Origin: Phaffia rhodozyma
Taxonomy: Eukaryota; Basidiomycota; Tremellomycetes; Cystofilobasidiales; Mrakiaceae
Direction of reading: 5' to 3'
DNA length: 64,000 bases
Assembly: GCA_014706385.1 (NCBI GenBank)
Contig: JACGZH010000002.1
Span: 1,736,001 to 1,800,000, forward strand
The notes beneath the pieces were generated by a model that searched no databases, was not told the DNA's origin, and was given only the letters and a program-made list of their open reading frames with translations. The number at the start of each line of letters is the position of its first letter. The stretch's first letter is position 1. Shown here in pieces: positions 44,723 through 54,928 of this stretch. A program made the translations under genes and the position numbers.

Positions 44723-46709
44723 TTACTGGTTCTTCGCCTTATCAGCCTCCTGCTCATAAATGAAAAGGAGGTCCAGGTTCAGCAAAACAAGAAAATGAAT
44801 TGAAGGACCAGAGAGAAATCACAGAACGTACCCTGGCCAAGCTGTAGGTGGGGAGCGTGAAGAAAGTAGTGTCGGCAGTGTAGATACCAGAGATACCGCT
44901 TTGAAAAGAGTAAAAAAGGAAGGATGTGTGAGTCGTCAGCTTGGCACAATAAAAGAAAGAGACGCTTGACTCTTGAGAAAGAATGCGTACGTGTAGAACG
45001 CGATAAAGGCGGTGATGATACCCAACGCTCCGCCGGCCTTGTGGCAGTTGGCGCTCGCCTGGAACTCTCTGTTGGTTGGTGATTCAGGGCAGGACAAGGA
45101 AAGAGATTAGCGTATGAAATGAGTTGGGACACATAGGAATGGAGGAGACCTTCGAACTGACCCAATAGCAAGCAGAAGGAAGGTCCAGGTAAGGAAGAAG
45201 AATACGAGGAAGAGAGCAAGGGAGGATCGGAGGGTGCCGAGCATCATGACTGGATGGGCGAGATCAACAGGGTAAGCTAAGTGAGGTTCACTTTTGATAT
45301 TACAAACCTCAAGATCCGTACGTACGGAAGGTAAAGATGAACCAGGCGATCAAATAGATTCCCAAAACGGAAGCAAGCTCTCCTGGAGCATAAGTAGCAG
45401 TAAGGATACCGGAGCTAGGCCAGTACTGGATTAAGTTAGAAAGATCGCCAGGTGAGCAAATAAGAGGCGAAAGGTACGAGGTAAGATTGACGATTTTCTG
45501 TGAGCAGGACGTACGATAAAACCGAAAGAGATCCAGAAACCTCCGTAACTGGAGAAAGCGGTGGCACCAAAGGTGTTTCCGGCGGCAAACTGAAAGAGGG
45601 TACCGATTGTCAGAACAAGGGTAAGAGGATCGGGTACCAACCAGATGAAGGAATTGTAGACTTACCTCCCACATACCAGCAAGCAACTGGCAGAGACCTC
45701 CATAGGCGAAAGCCATACTGAGGATAATATTAGGGGTGTCAATGTTTCGGATTCCGACATTGAACCAGGATAGGATGAAACTGCGGGCGGTGACGGCGAT
45801 GGGAACGAAGACAGGGACGGCGAAAGGAAAAGATGAGATTAAAGGATCGAGAACAAATGACCGAGAGGGTAAGCGCGCCAATTAGGAGAAAGTCTAGGAG
45901 GGTTTTTTATTCTATTTAATTTTGTGAAATTCTCTACTCACGTCGTAGAGGCGAAAGCCAAGAGTCCTAGAGGACTGTGGGGAAGCAAGAACAAAAAAAA
46001 AAAAAAAAAAAAAAAAGGGAAAATTATGGAACCAATAAGAAGAATGAACATCAAACAGATGAATGAGACCAAGGGAGAAGAGAAATATGGATTGATTCGT
46101 ACGCTGGGTTACCGAGCTTTCGGTGGTAGACTATGAGAGTAAGAAGGAGTTGAGAAGAAGAACACAGGTACGCGCGGGATTAGAGACGATCGGTAAAATT
46201 TAGGTTATTACACAAGAAACGAGACTAACTGGGGAAAGCAGGCTGGGAGGTATCCACTATGAGGCAGGAAGAAATTTGTCAAAAGAGAGCACAGCAAAGC
46301 GATACCATCCCAAGGAAGAGTGTGGGCATCGGTGTCAAGTGATCAGTCGGAAGAAGCATAGTCAGTGAACTCTGTTCCAAGCCGTTGCATGAGGTCCAAA
46401 TACCAATTGAGACGGCAAGGCGGAAGAAAGAAGAAAGTGAGACAAACAAGGATGTCCACCACTGAGAAAAGAGAGAGCGAGAGCGGGGAAGGAAAAAAAA
46501 CGGGAACACAGAGGTGAGCACAAGCGCTTCATACCATTCTTGAGATCACTCTGATGGCCTGCTTTGACTCACGGAGTGATAGCTCTGTTGATGAGGTTGG
46601 GATTGTAGTACTGTTGACCTTGGTGTTCACCCAACGGAACGCTGCTACCTCCGGAGCCGCCGTTCAGATGAGCAGAGTTGGCTTTCTCGACGTCTGGGAT
46701 GTGAGACAT
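44723..46709 (-). CDS. ATO/GPR1/FUN34 family acetate (ammonium) transporter
   Basis: Six-helix plasma-membrane carrier; fungal members take up acetate (Ato1/Ady2, Gpr1) and some are linked to ammonium export. The start ATG at 46709 opens a hydrophilic tail: MSHIPDVEKANSAHLNGGSG, then HQGQQYYNPNLINRAITP before an intron. LGNPAPLGLLAFASTT carries the NPAPLGL motif that lines the pore. Next FILSWFNVGIRNIDTPNIIL, SMAFAYGGLCQLLAGMWEFA, AGNTFGATAFSSYGGFWISF, GILTATYAPGELASVLGIYL and AWFIFTF, a further helix, FQASANCHKAGGALGIITAF, ending YEQEADKAKNQ at 44723-44725. All hallmark motifs are present. Acetate as substrate is the family default, not proven here. Divergent from DUG2 across 1.05 kb. Confidence 0.92.
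45993..46016. repeat. A24 homopolymer inside an intron of the acetate-transporter gene
   Basis: An unbroken run of 24 A on the plus strand, i.e. T24 in the sense direction, within an intron of the minus-strand transporter gene. It may serve as polypyrimidine tract; length may also be a sequencing uncertainty. Confidence 0.85.
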
Positions 46710-47302
46710 TGGGAAGAAAGATGTGATGTGTTGGTAAGAAGGTATAAAACTATGGATTGGACAATGAGAACAAGGATTAAGCTATGGATCAAAGCAAGAA
46801 CGACGTCGGGAACTCGATGGGGGAACACAAACACGATGGCTTTTTAAGAAGAATCTTTGATGCTTAAGGGCCACGAGGTCGATCGGACGGTTACCCTGGC
46901 GGCGAGCAGTAGGCGGCAGGCGGCAGAAGCAGAAAGGTGCAGGTCGGGTCGGGTCAGATGACATTTATGAAAGCGAAATTTGAATGGTGCCTCGCTGTCT
47001 TATGTGTGTATATGTTCGCCCACTCCGCAATCGCCCGAATATGAACGTGTGCCTGACGCGTTTGATCCGCGTCTACGCGTCGTTCAACAGGTACCGCACC
47101 CCCGACGCGTCTCTCGTTCGCCTTGTGACCACCGAGAGAAACGAACGCTACAGCTTTGATTGCCGCCATGGCTGCTTTTGCTGCTTCTTTCGGTGGCCGG
47201 GACGGCGGCGTTCAAACGAGCCGGCTCAGTGATGCTTTGCTTGTGTTTCGATCCCATCGGTTAGAGGGACACAGAGACACCGCACTCTGCCATCAGACAG
47301 AT

Positions 47303-47357
<55 letters not shown>

Positions 47358-47761
47358 TACATACATACACACACATATGTACATACACACCCACACGCAT
47401 CCCACACAAGAGCTCGGTTCAGCCCAAACACCGGCCGGCTTTCGTCGGATAAGGGTATTCTAGGGATGGCTGTAGCCAGAGAAAGTAGAGGAAGCAGTAA
47501 AGAAGAATCAAACATTTCTGATGCACAGAGTCCGATGGATTCTCTCTCCCTTCTTTGTTTTTTTTTTTTCTTCCTTCTCTCTCACACTCGTCGATCGACC
47601 GGATGTTTTCTTGCTCGTCTTGTTTTTCGTCGTCCGTGAAGAGACCAAGTCAATCTGGTAGAGACTGCCATACTATCACAGCAAAGCGCGCTTGCTCAAG
47701 AGCACATCTGTATGAGAGCCAGAAAAGACGCAGCCAATCCTAATCCTAACCCTAACACCGC
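46710..47761. promoter_or_regulatory. Divergent promoter region of the acetate transporter and DUG2, with three ACGCGT boxes
   Basis: 1.05 kb between divergent starts. ACGCGT occurs at 47056-47061, 47075-47080 and 47105-47110, three copies in 55 bases, the core of MluI cell-cycle boxes bound by MBF in ascomycete yeasts. A CA repeat follows at 47304-47355. Just before the DUG2 start lies a CCTAATCCTAACCCTAAC stretch (about 47,739-47,756). No gene is seen. Confidence 0.5.
47304..47355. repeat. (CA)26 dinucleotide microsatellite
   Basis: Fifty-two bases of uninterrupted CA, continuing as imperfect acatacatacacacacata to about 47,400. It sits in the transporter/DUG2 intergenic region. Confidence 0.95.
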
Positions 47762-50700
47762 ATGCACCACAATGACGCCTTTGGGTCACCTCCATCAGCC
47801 TACGCTTTCTCGACCCTGCAGTTGGTCGACACTCATCCTGTGGATATCTCCAAGTTTATCAGTCCCCATGGAACAGATAGAACTCCCAGAGTGTCCGTAC
47901 TCTGACGTTTAATCCTTTGCTCACAACTTGTTCAGCCTTGGCTTGCTTCCTTTCAAACACATAGCTCACACAACCTTGTGGGTTGGTGACTTCTTTTCTT
48001 CCATTCACCTTCTGCTCATTCCAGCCTCGATATCTCGTAGAAAAGGCCCAAAAGATAATCTTCATCTACCGACCAAAGCTCACTCCCTTCAATTCAACAA
48101 CCAAGCTGTCCAGTCACTTTGTATGCACTTCTCTGCTCTCCCGTCCTTCTGCCTCTCTATCTTTCTGCCTTCTTCTCACATACACACACACGCACACGCA
48201 TATACACTTTCCAGGCGTATCCAAGGATCGTATCTTTTCGGGCTGCGAAGCACCAGAGATCCATGTGTGGGACAGATCGACTTACGAACGGATATGTACC
48301 CTTCCTGGTCATACCGGTACGCTTCAGCTTTGTCGTACTTGTCTATGCTTCACCGTGCAGCTGTGCACTCATTCAAGCGTGATGCTTATCTCTCCCTTCT
48401 CGAATACGAACGTAAATCCAACCAGGAGGACTCACAGCTCTCTTGATTGTAGAAGATGACTCCAGGAACTGGCTCATCAGTAGCGGAGGTCGGTCCCTCT
48501 CCTATCAAACGTCACTATTCGTCTTGCAAGCCTTAATCATATCAAGCTAAACAATCAAATCTCTTCCTCTGCTGTCTCTCCCTTAGGCGATGGAACAGTG
48601 AAAGTGAGCAGAGATCATTTCTGGATACACAAGAAAGAATCACCCACGCAAATCCTTTTTAAATCCTACAGGTCTGGTGTTTGCGCACAAACCAACTTCT
48701 TCTCGTTATCCATCCTCTCACACCAGGAAGAATATTCTCTGTGGTCTGGTCCCCACAGAACTCGGTTCTCTACATGGGCTGTCAGTCCACCTCGATTCAA
48801 GTGAGTATCTTTCTGGGACTCTTTCCGAGCAATGTACATCCTTTGGGCTGACAAGCAGGACTTCTCATGTCCTTTTGATTCCTTCTCGTCCCTGTCTCCC
48901 TTCTCCACTCGTTCATGCTTGTTACCTCGTACCTTCGCTTCTTAGTGGGTCATGCTACCACCAAACTTGCCCCAACCCTCCCGTCCGGACTTCTCTAGCA
49001 TAAAACCCATGCATGCCAATCCGACATCTGCCCGATTCTTTGCGTCCAGTCCACAACCATCCGCTCCACCCTCGCCACCTTTGAACAAAATCCCAGTCCC
49101 GCAGCTCACAGTGGACAGTAGAAACTCTGTTACCGCTCATCATGGTTATGTGTACACGTTAACCTGGGTCAAAGATCCTAGTAATCAGAAAAGCTGGCTT
49201 GCCAGTGCTAGCGGTGCCGGTGACGTCAGAGTACGTCCTGAGCAAAAGAGTCAAGAAAAATTAGACCCGACCAACCAAACTGACTCTCTGTTCCTTTCTT
49301 TGGTTGTTTGAAAGATTTGGGAACAGCAGGACGACTGCTCGCTGAGCCTTGTCTATGACTTTAAGTGCGCGCGCGTTCATCTGTTCTTTTCCTACACAAA
49401 TTATCATCAAGCTGATCGTACACTGCCTCTGTCCGCCCACTCGTCTATTCGCATGCACCACCTCTCTTTTCTTTTCCTTTCCCTTTCACTACAGAGGCTC
49501 GTACGATAGCGCCGTACTTTCTCTAGCATGTATCGAGACAACTCTCTTTGTAGGGATGCAGGACGGAGGAATTAAAGTGATCGATCTGGAGACTGGCTCA
49601 ATCATCAGGCTTCTCCTAGGACACGAGGTTAGCCGCACGATATTCGGAGTTTCTGGCAAATTCAGACCTTGACCATCGAAATTTCCTCCCTTGTCTCTTC
49701 ACCTAGGCTCCAGTATTGCATCTTTCACCGGTAGACACCGATCTCTACAGCGCTTCTTTGGATGGTGTTATCTGTGTATGTGTCCATGTTCGAGTGATAT
49801 CCTTCGAGATGAATGTATAGCGTTGACTCGGGAGTGACTTTCTTTCCCTCAGCGATGGAACACTAGCTTGGAGTGTACAGCCTGCTTCCAAGCCCATAAA
49901 TCCTCCATTCTCTCTATGGCCACTGCGCCAGATATGTCTGGCAGGGCACAGCTAGTTACCGGTGGTTCAGAAGGCGTACACGTCTGGGATGGCGTCAAAG
50001 CGCGGATGGATGGGCTCATAGATGTCGACAAAGATGATGATGAGGCCCATGGTGGTAAGCTTGCAGATGATAGGGTGTTTCCTCTTCCAGCCCGAAGAGT
50101 GTGTTCCGAGAAAGTAGACTAATTTCCTATCGTTCGCTTTACAGATACATTAATCTATTCTCTATCAAAAATGGTCTCCTACCGCACAGTCTCCAGGAAT
50201 GCTGACAGACAACAGTCAGTCCTCTTCTCCATTCGCCTTCACGTTTGGAGCGACTTCCCTTTTTTCTTACTAATCTCTGTTTGGTTGGCACAGCTGTCGA
50301 CAAGGCGCAATTTTCCTCAAAAACACATTGACCCAACTAGGGGCCGAAGCCGAGCTTATTACCGGAGCTGCCGGTGAGTTTATCCAAGACAACATCAAAC
50401 TACTCCGAGAAGAGCTTGAGTCTTCGTGTCATGGCCTGTGTTGACATCGAACTAAACATCTCTGGGAGAACTCCCTCATTCATTGTTGCTCTAGGCAAGA
50501 ATCCTTTGGTGCTAGCAAGATTCACCGGAAAGACCGATAGACCCGCAAAGAAGCGAGTGCTGTTCTATGGTAGGTCAACTTCCGCTACGACAAGAGACTT
50601 ACTCTCGAGTAGCTTACATGTTTGCCTTCCCAACCGGTCTTCCTAAAAGGCCATTATGATGTCGTGAGTGCGGTCCGGGAGAGTTGGGATTCGAACCCTT

Positions 50701-52931
50701 GGACGTTAGATGCCCGAAACGGATACCTCTATGGACGAGGAGTGGCCGACAACAAGGTCCGTCCTGATCATTACTTGTTCCGTTTATTTGACCGAATACG
50801 AACGTTCCTCCTCATCTCTTATTCGATCTACATTCCCCATTGCAACAGGGTCCGATTCTGGCAATGGCAACGGCGGCGTCGACGTTGTTGGAACAACGCT
50901 CGCTCGAGGTCGATCTCGTCATGTTGATTGAAGGAGAGGAGGAGACAGGCAGTGCTGGTCTCCTAGAAGCCACTCAAAGCCATCGGGTAGGTTGCTTCCC
51001 TTTCCTTCTCGCTTTATGAGATAGCCCAGAATACATACACTGACCTCCGGGTGCTCTTGTTCTCTCTCCCTCCACACGATCATTATGGCTCGATGACATT
51101 GGTTGCGTAGAATGAGATCGGAGATGTCGATGTAATCTTGGTGTCGAATTCAAGCTGGATAGACGAAGTCAATCCTTGTATCTTGTACGGTCTCCGAGGA
51201 GTCGTCCATGTCAGCATTCAGGTGTGTTTTTTCTTTCTCTCTCTCTCTATGTGCCTATCCTTATCACGATCTAGTATCTTACTGCTACTTCCCTTTCTTC
51301 TTTGCCTAAATATGCTTGTAGATCACTAGTGATAAGGTACGTGACTCTTTTTAGTGTCCTCTGTATTGTTCACTGACATGCTCAATCTTTCTTCCTGCCC
51401 TTCTCTTCATTACACTTAACACCTATCATAGGCCGACCAGCATTCTGGTGTTGAAGGAGGAGCAGGCAACGAGCCGATGCTTGATATGTATGTTTGCTCC
51501 TTTCCTTCCGTCAGCTTCTCTGTATTAACACACTGTCCTTCTTGCGTTCTATCAGGGTTCGTCTGCTGGCGACGATATCGGACAACGAGCGAATTGCCAT
51601 CCCAGACTTTTGTAAGCTCTTTGTCTCTATTGCCCGGTCGACTTGATGTATATCAAATTTAAATCCGGGTGGCCTCCCTTGTGTTTTCCCCCTCTAGATG
51701 AATCCGTCCGTGCTGTGGACGAACCGGAAAGAGCGCTTTACGAGAAACTGGCAGAGCTCACAGGGAGGACACCTCAGAACTTGCGGTCTAGGTTCTGCGA
51801 GCCGAGTTTCTCGATCGCTCAGATCGGAAAGGGAACGGCGTGTAGCATGGCAGGTGAGCGTTCTTTCTTCTTCTTTCCTCTCAGTCGCCGAGAGGTCGAG
51901 TCTATGTGCTGTTGGAATACTTGGTTCTTTCACCGTCTTGTGGCCTTGGCTTCTGTCGATCATCGTCTGGGCTGATTCTGGAATCAAACTCTTCTTTGAT
52001 CGTATTTTCTCTTGGTCAACTCGACTCATCTTTCTTGGTTACTTAAGGTTCAACCGTCATTCCATCACAGGTCCAAGCGTCGGTTTCTTTCCGAATCGTC
52101 CCGGACCAAGACTTAGAATCCATCGCGAGCAACATCGTCCAGTTTTTGCAGAGCTCGTTCTCAAGCTTGCAATCTCTTAATCATATCGACGTGAGTCCAT
52201 TTCTCTTTCTCTTACCGCCGGATCTCTCGCTTGATTTTTCTTGCTATTCCAAAGCTGAGCATTCATCTTGCGAGTACAATCTGATTCATGGAAATCCTTT
52301 TGTACTTTATTTTATTTTCTTGATACAGATCAAAATCCCTCATAAAGCAGATTACTGGCTAGGCGACCTTTCTTCGCCAGAACACCTTCTTATGGAACGT
52401 TGTATTGCCGACGTGTGGGGTGTGCCCAACGTTCTACGGATCAGAGAGGGCGGCTCGGTCCCGGGGATTCGGATGTTGGAGAAGGTGTTTGGAGCGAACG
52501 CTGTGCACGTCCCGTTGGGTCAAGCGTCTGACAACGGTTCGTTCGTCTGCTTGTGGCTATTGATTCTCGATCTCCTTCTCGGTCCAAGGGAGCCATGATG
52601 AAAACACAAAGAACGGACAGACACAGAGCAAGAAAAGCGATGACTGACATTGTGTTTGTGCGCAAACTTTTTCCTTTCTTTCTTCCTTCTCGTGATGGTG
52701 GTGGTGGTCGAAATTAGCTCATTTGGCAAACGAGCGGATCAGATTATTAAACTTACGGAGAGGACACGAAGTCTTCAGACGATTCGTACGTCTCCTTTCC
52801 TTGATTCACCTCTCTGTCTCTTTTTCTATCTTTCTCGTCTCATCCGGAGGAACATGATCCTAACCATTCTTTGACCATCTTGCTCGGTCCGATACGTATG
52901 TGTCTAGTTGAGGGATATGGCTTCTTCTTGA
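47762..52931 (+). CDS. DUG2: Dug2-type glutathione-degradation protein: WD40 repeats + M20 metallopeptidase domain
   Basis: Dug2 pairs with Dug3 as a glutamine-amidotransferase-like complex that cleaves the gamma-glutamyl bond of glutathione; Dug1 then hydrolyses Cys-Gly. The N-terminal half is WD40: RIFSGCEAPEIHVWDRSTYE, LISSGGDGTVK, IFSVVWSPQNSVLYMGC, SWLASASGAGDVRIWE, LFVGMQDGGIKVIDLETGS, LYSASLDGVICRW, LVTGGSEGVHVWD. From about 50,150 the M20 domain runs: RVLFYGHYDVVSAV, WTLDARNGYLYGRGVADNKG, LVMLIEGEEETGS, VSNSSWIDEVNPCILYGLRG, ADQHSGVEGG, LRIREGGSVPG and QASDNAHLANERIRLLNLRR. WD40 plus M20 in one chain is diagnostic of Dug2. SNSSW replaces the SDxxW metal-ligand motif of Dug1/CNDP2. The end reads FRRFLRDMASS, stop 52929-52931. 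The first exon and ATG at 47762 are uncertain. Confidence 0.88.
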
Positions 52932-53537
52932 TACATGTAGGAAAGGTTTGAAATAACTGTGTTACAGCGAGGAGATGCAAACAGTGGGGTTCCTGCTTTC
53001 CTTTTCGAGCGACATCTCTTGCAGTGCAGGAATGAACATGATATGCGAAAACAAAAAGGACGGTTAAAGAGGAAGAAGATCGAAGAGAGAAGAAGCGAAG
53101 AGGCAAACAGATAAGATGGGTTCATGGATATGAGAAACAAAGATGACCGACATTCTCTTGTATAATTTTAAAAGATAAATGGGAAGCAATTGAGAAGAAT
53201 TTAATTGGGTAATAGACCTAGCTGGCAGGCGAGCGAGATAGGCTGGATAAAAGTTGGCATGGATGTCGAAGAAGCCAACCAAAAATCAGAGAAAGAAAAT
53301 ATGAAAAAAGAAGAGAAGGATCTATGGGGGAGGGTATAGACAAAAAGGAAAGGCAAGAACATGCTGAGTGACAAGTTAGTACAACCAAGTCTGTCAAGCG
53401 CAAGATAGAAGAGAGAGGGAATTGAAGGAAAGAGAACTCACAGTCAAGTCATCGCATACTCTCTTTTTAATAATCAACTACGTTTCGTTTTTTTTCCTAG
53501 TCTTCGATCTTCGTTCGAACACAGAAGAAATCTCGAT
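52932..53537. other. Convergent 3' region of DUG2 and RCF1
   Basis: About 600 bases between two facing stop codons, A/G-rich on the plus strand from 53,040 to 53,420. Minus-strand frames here read as hydrophobic low-complexity peptides and are not believed. No gene. Confidence 0.45.
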
Positions 53538-54699
53538 TTAAATGTCATCAACAGCCACCCTGACTTTGCCCGTCAGTCTTTCTCTCTGTCTCTCGTTCTC
53601 CCTAAGAGCATCCTTTCGTTTGGCCTCGAGCGCCTCCGTCATCCTCACCACCCGTTCCTCCTTCGTCTCGCCTGCCCAGTTGTTGCTTGCCGGGTCGTTC
53701 GCCGATGTCGAGTTGTTAGAGACGTTCAACCGAGGAGGAGTGAATTTCGTAGGTGACAGTTTGGGAAGCGCCTTCTTCACGGGCTCGTCTGTAGCTTCAG
53801 CATGCTCTCCAGGAGCTTCGTAGACTGTTTCCTTGGCCTGTTTCTTCTCTTCAGGTTTCGCTACGTTGCGCATAAATGAAACGGACAACAAGACGATTGA
53901 AGATCGGAAAGGACGTCGCAGAGGTTTTGAAGGAAAATGGGTTCACATCGAAACAAATCAGACGGTTTAGTCAAACGACTAATGAGTAGACAGGATAGTA
54001 ACTACGAACCACGGGACCGCTTGACAGTGTCTGGGATCGTGCCCAAGCTCTTGAGGGGGTCTGCTCCATCAAAGTACATTCCTCCTCCAAGCATGGCCAA
54101 AATTGCGAACGCTTGAGCTCTAAAGAAAACCGACAGGAAAGAAAGGTGGACGAAACATGAGGGAAATTAGGACAAAGCTTAACGGGGAACGAGAACAGAA
54201 ACAATCAAAGCGAAACGTACCCTACTCGAAGTCTAAAGAATTTTTGAAGCTGGGCACTGTTTCCCGCTCGCATAGATCGAACGGCACCGTACATGGCATA
54301 ACACGTAGCAGCGATACCTGGAAGAAGGGAAGGAAGAAAAGGATTCGCGATATTAACTCATCTGCCTTTCTAATCGTTGTCCGTAACCGATCCCATCAGC
54401 CACTCGGCCAGATGAGCCATGGTGTTCCCAAGCACGACATGGAATAAGGGTTACGGGTCTATAGATAAGGAGACGGCGATGAAGATGGGAAGAGAAAGAA
54501 CGAACGAACCGATGGGCACGAATGGGTTTTGCTTGCACTTTGCCAATCCGTTGTTCCACCACTTCAGCCTAGCTTCTCTAAGTTGTTCCTCATTAGACTG
54601 TTCCTTCATCGCCTCGTCAAAGAAGGGATGGTACCGTTCATTGTAAGGCGGCCTAACGTTTGGAGATCCTTCAGGTGGAGTCGCAGGAGCGGCCGACAT
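53538..54699 (-). CDS. RCF1: Respiratory supercomplex factor 1 (HIG1-domain protein)
   Basis: Mitochondrial inner-membrane protein that helps assemble cytochrome c oxidase and bc1-oxidase supercomplexes. The start ATG at 54699 gives MSAAPATPPEGSPNVRPPYN, a helix EQSNEEQLREARLKWWNNGL, then CKQNPFVPIG, the HIG1 signature. After an intron comes the second part: ATCYAMYGAVRSMRAGNSAQ, QKFFRLRVGAQAFAILAML, GGGMYFDGADPLKSLGTIPD. Q-x(3)-R-x-R-x-G-AQ matches the HIG1 consensus, and the two flanking hydrophobic stretches are the paired membrane helices. The C-terminal exon (53891-53538) is long, charged and partly coiled coil (ETKEERVVRMTEALEAKRKD, RENERQRERLTGKV), with an Asn/Ser-rich linker, stop 53538. 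Rcf1 proteins with such C-terminal extensions are known in fungi. Four exons. Confidence 0.88.
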
Positions 54700-54928
54700 T
54701 GTTGAGATGGTCAGAAAGGGTCAAAGTCTTTGGATGGTCGTTTGTGGCTAAAACGGAACGTCAGCCGGAGGAGGGAAGTTCGATCGATCCGATGACGATT
54801 ATCTAAGTGAATGTTTGATATATATGATTATTACTTAAGTACATCATCAAGTCGCGTCGACGCGTCTCAAACTAAATGAAATCCGACGCGTCTTCCCTGT
54901 TTTTCGTCCTTTCTTCCCATCATCCATC
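54700..54928. promoter_or_regulatory. Divergent RCF1/MCMBP promoter with two ACGCGT boxes
   Basis: 229 bases between divergent ATGs. ACGCGT at 54860-54865 and 54886-54891, both within GACGCGTC palindromes, with a partial gtcgcgtc copy just before the first. They lie 69 and 43 bases before the MCMBP start codon. In yeasts ACGCGT is the MBF site that drives replication genes at G1/S. Confidence 0.6.

Noticed and set aside
47261..47515. Minus-strand frame with Cys-Val repeats
   Set aside because: Simple translation of the (CA)n microsatellite.
52840..53403. Several minus-strand frames of 60-90 codons
   Set aside because: Hydrophobic Leu/Ser/Phe peptides in the T-rich antisense of a 3' intergenic region; they overlap each other in different frames.
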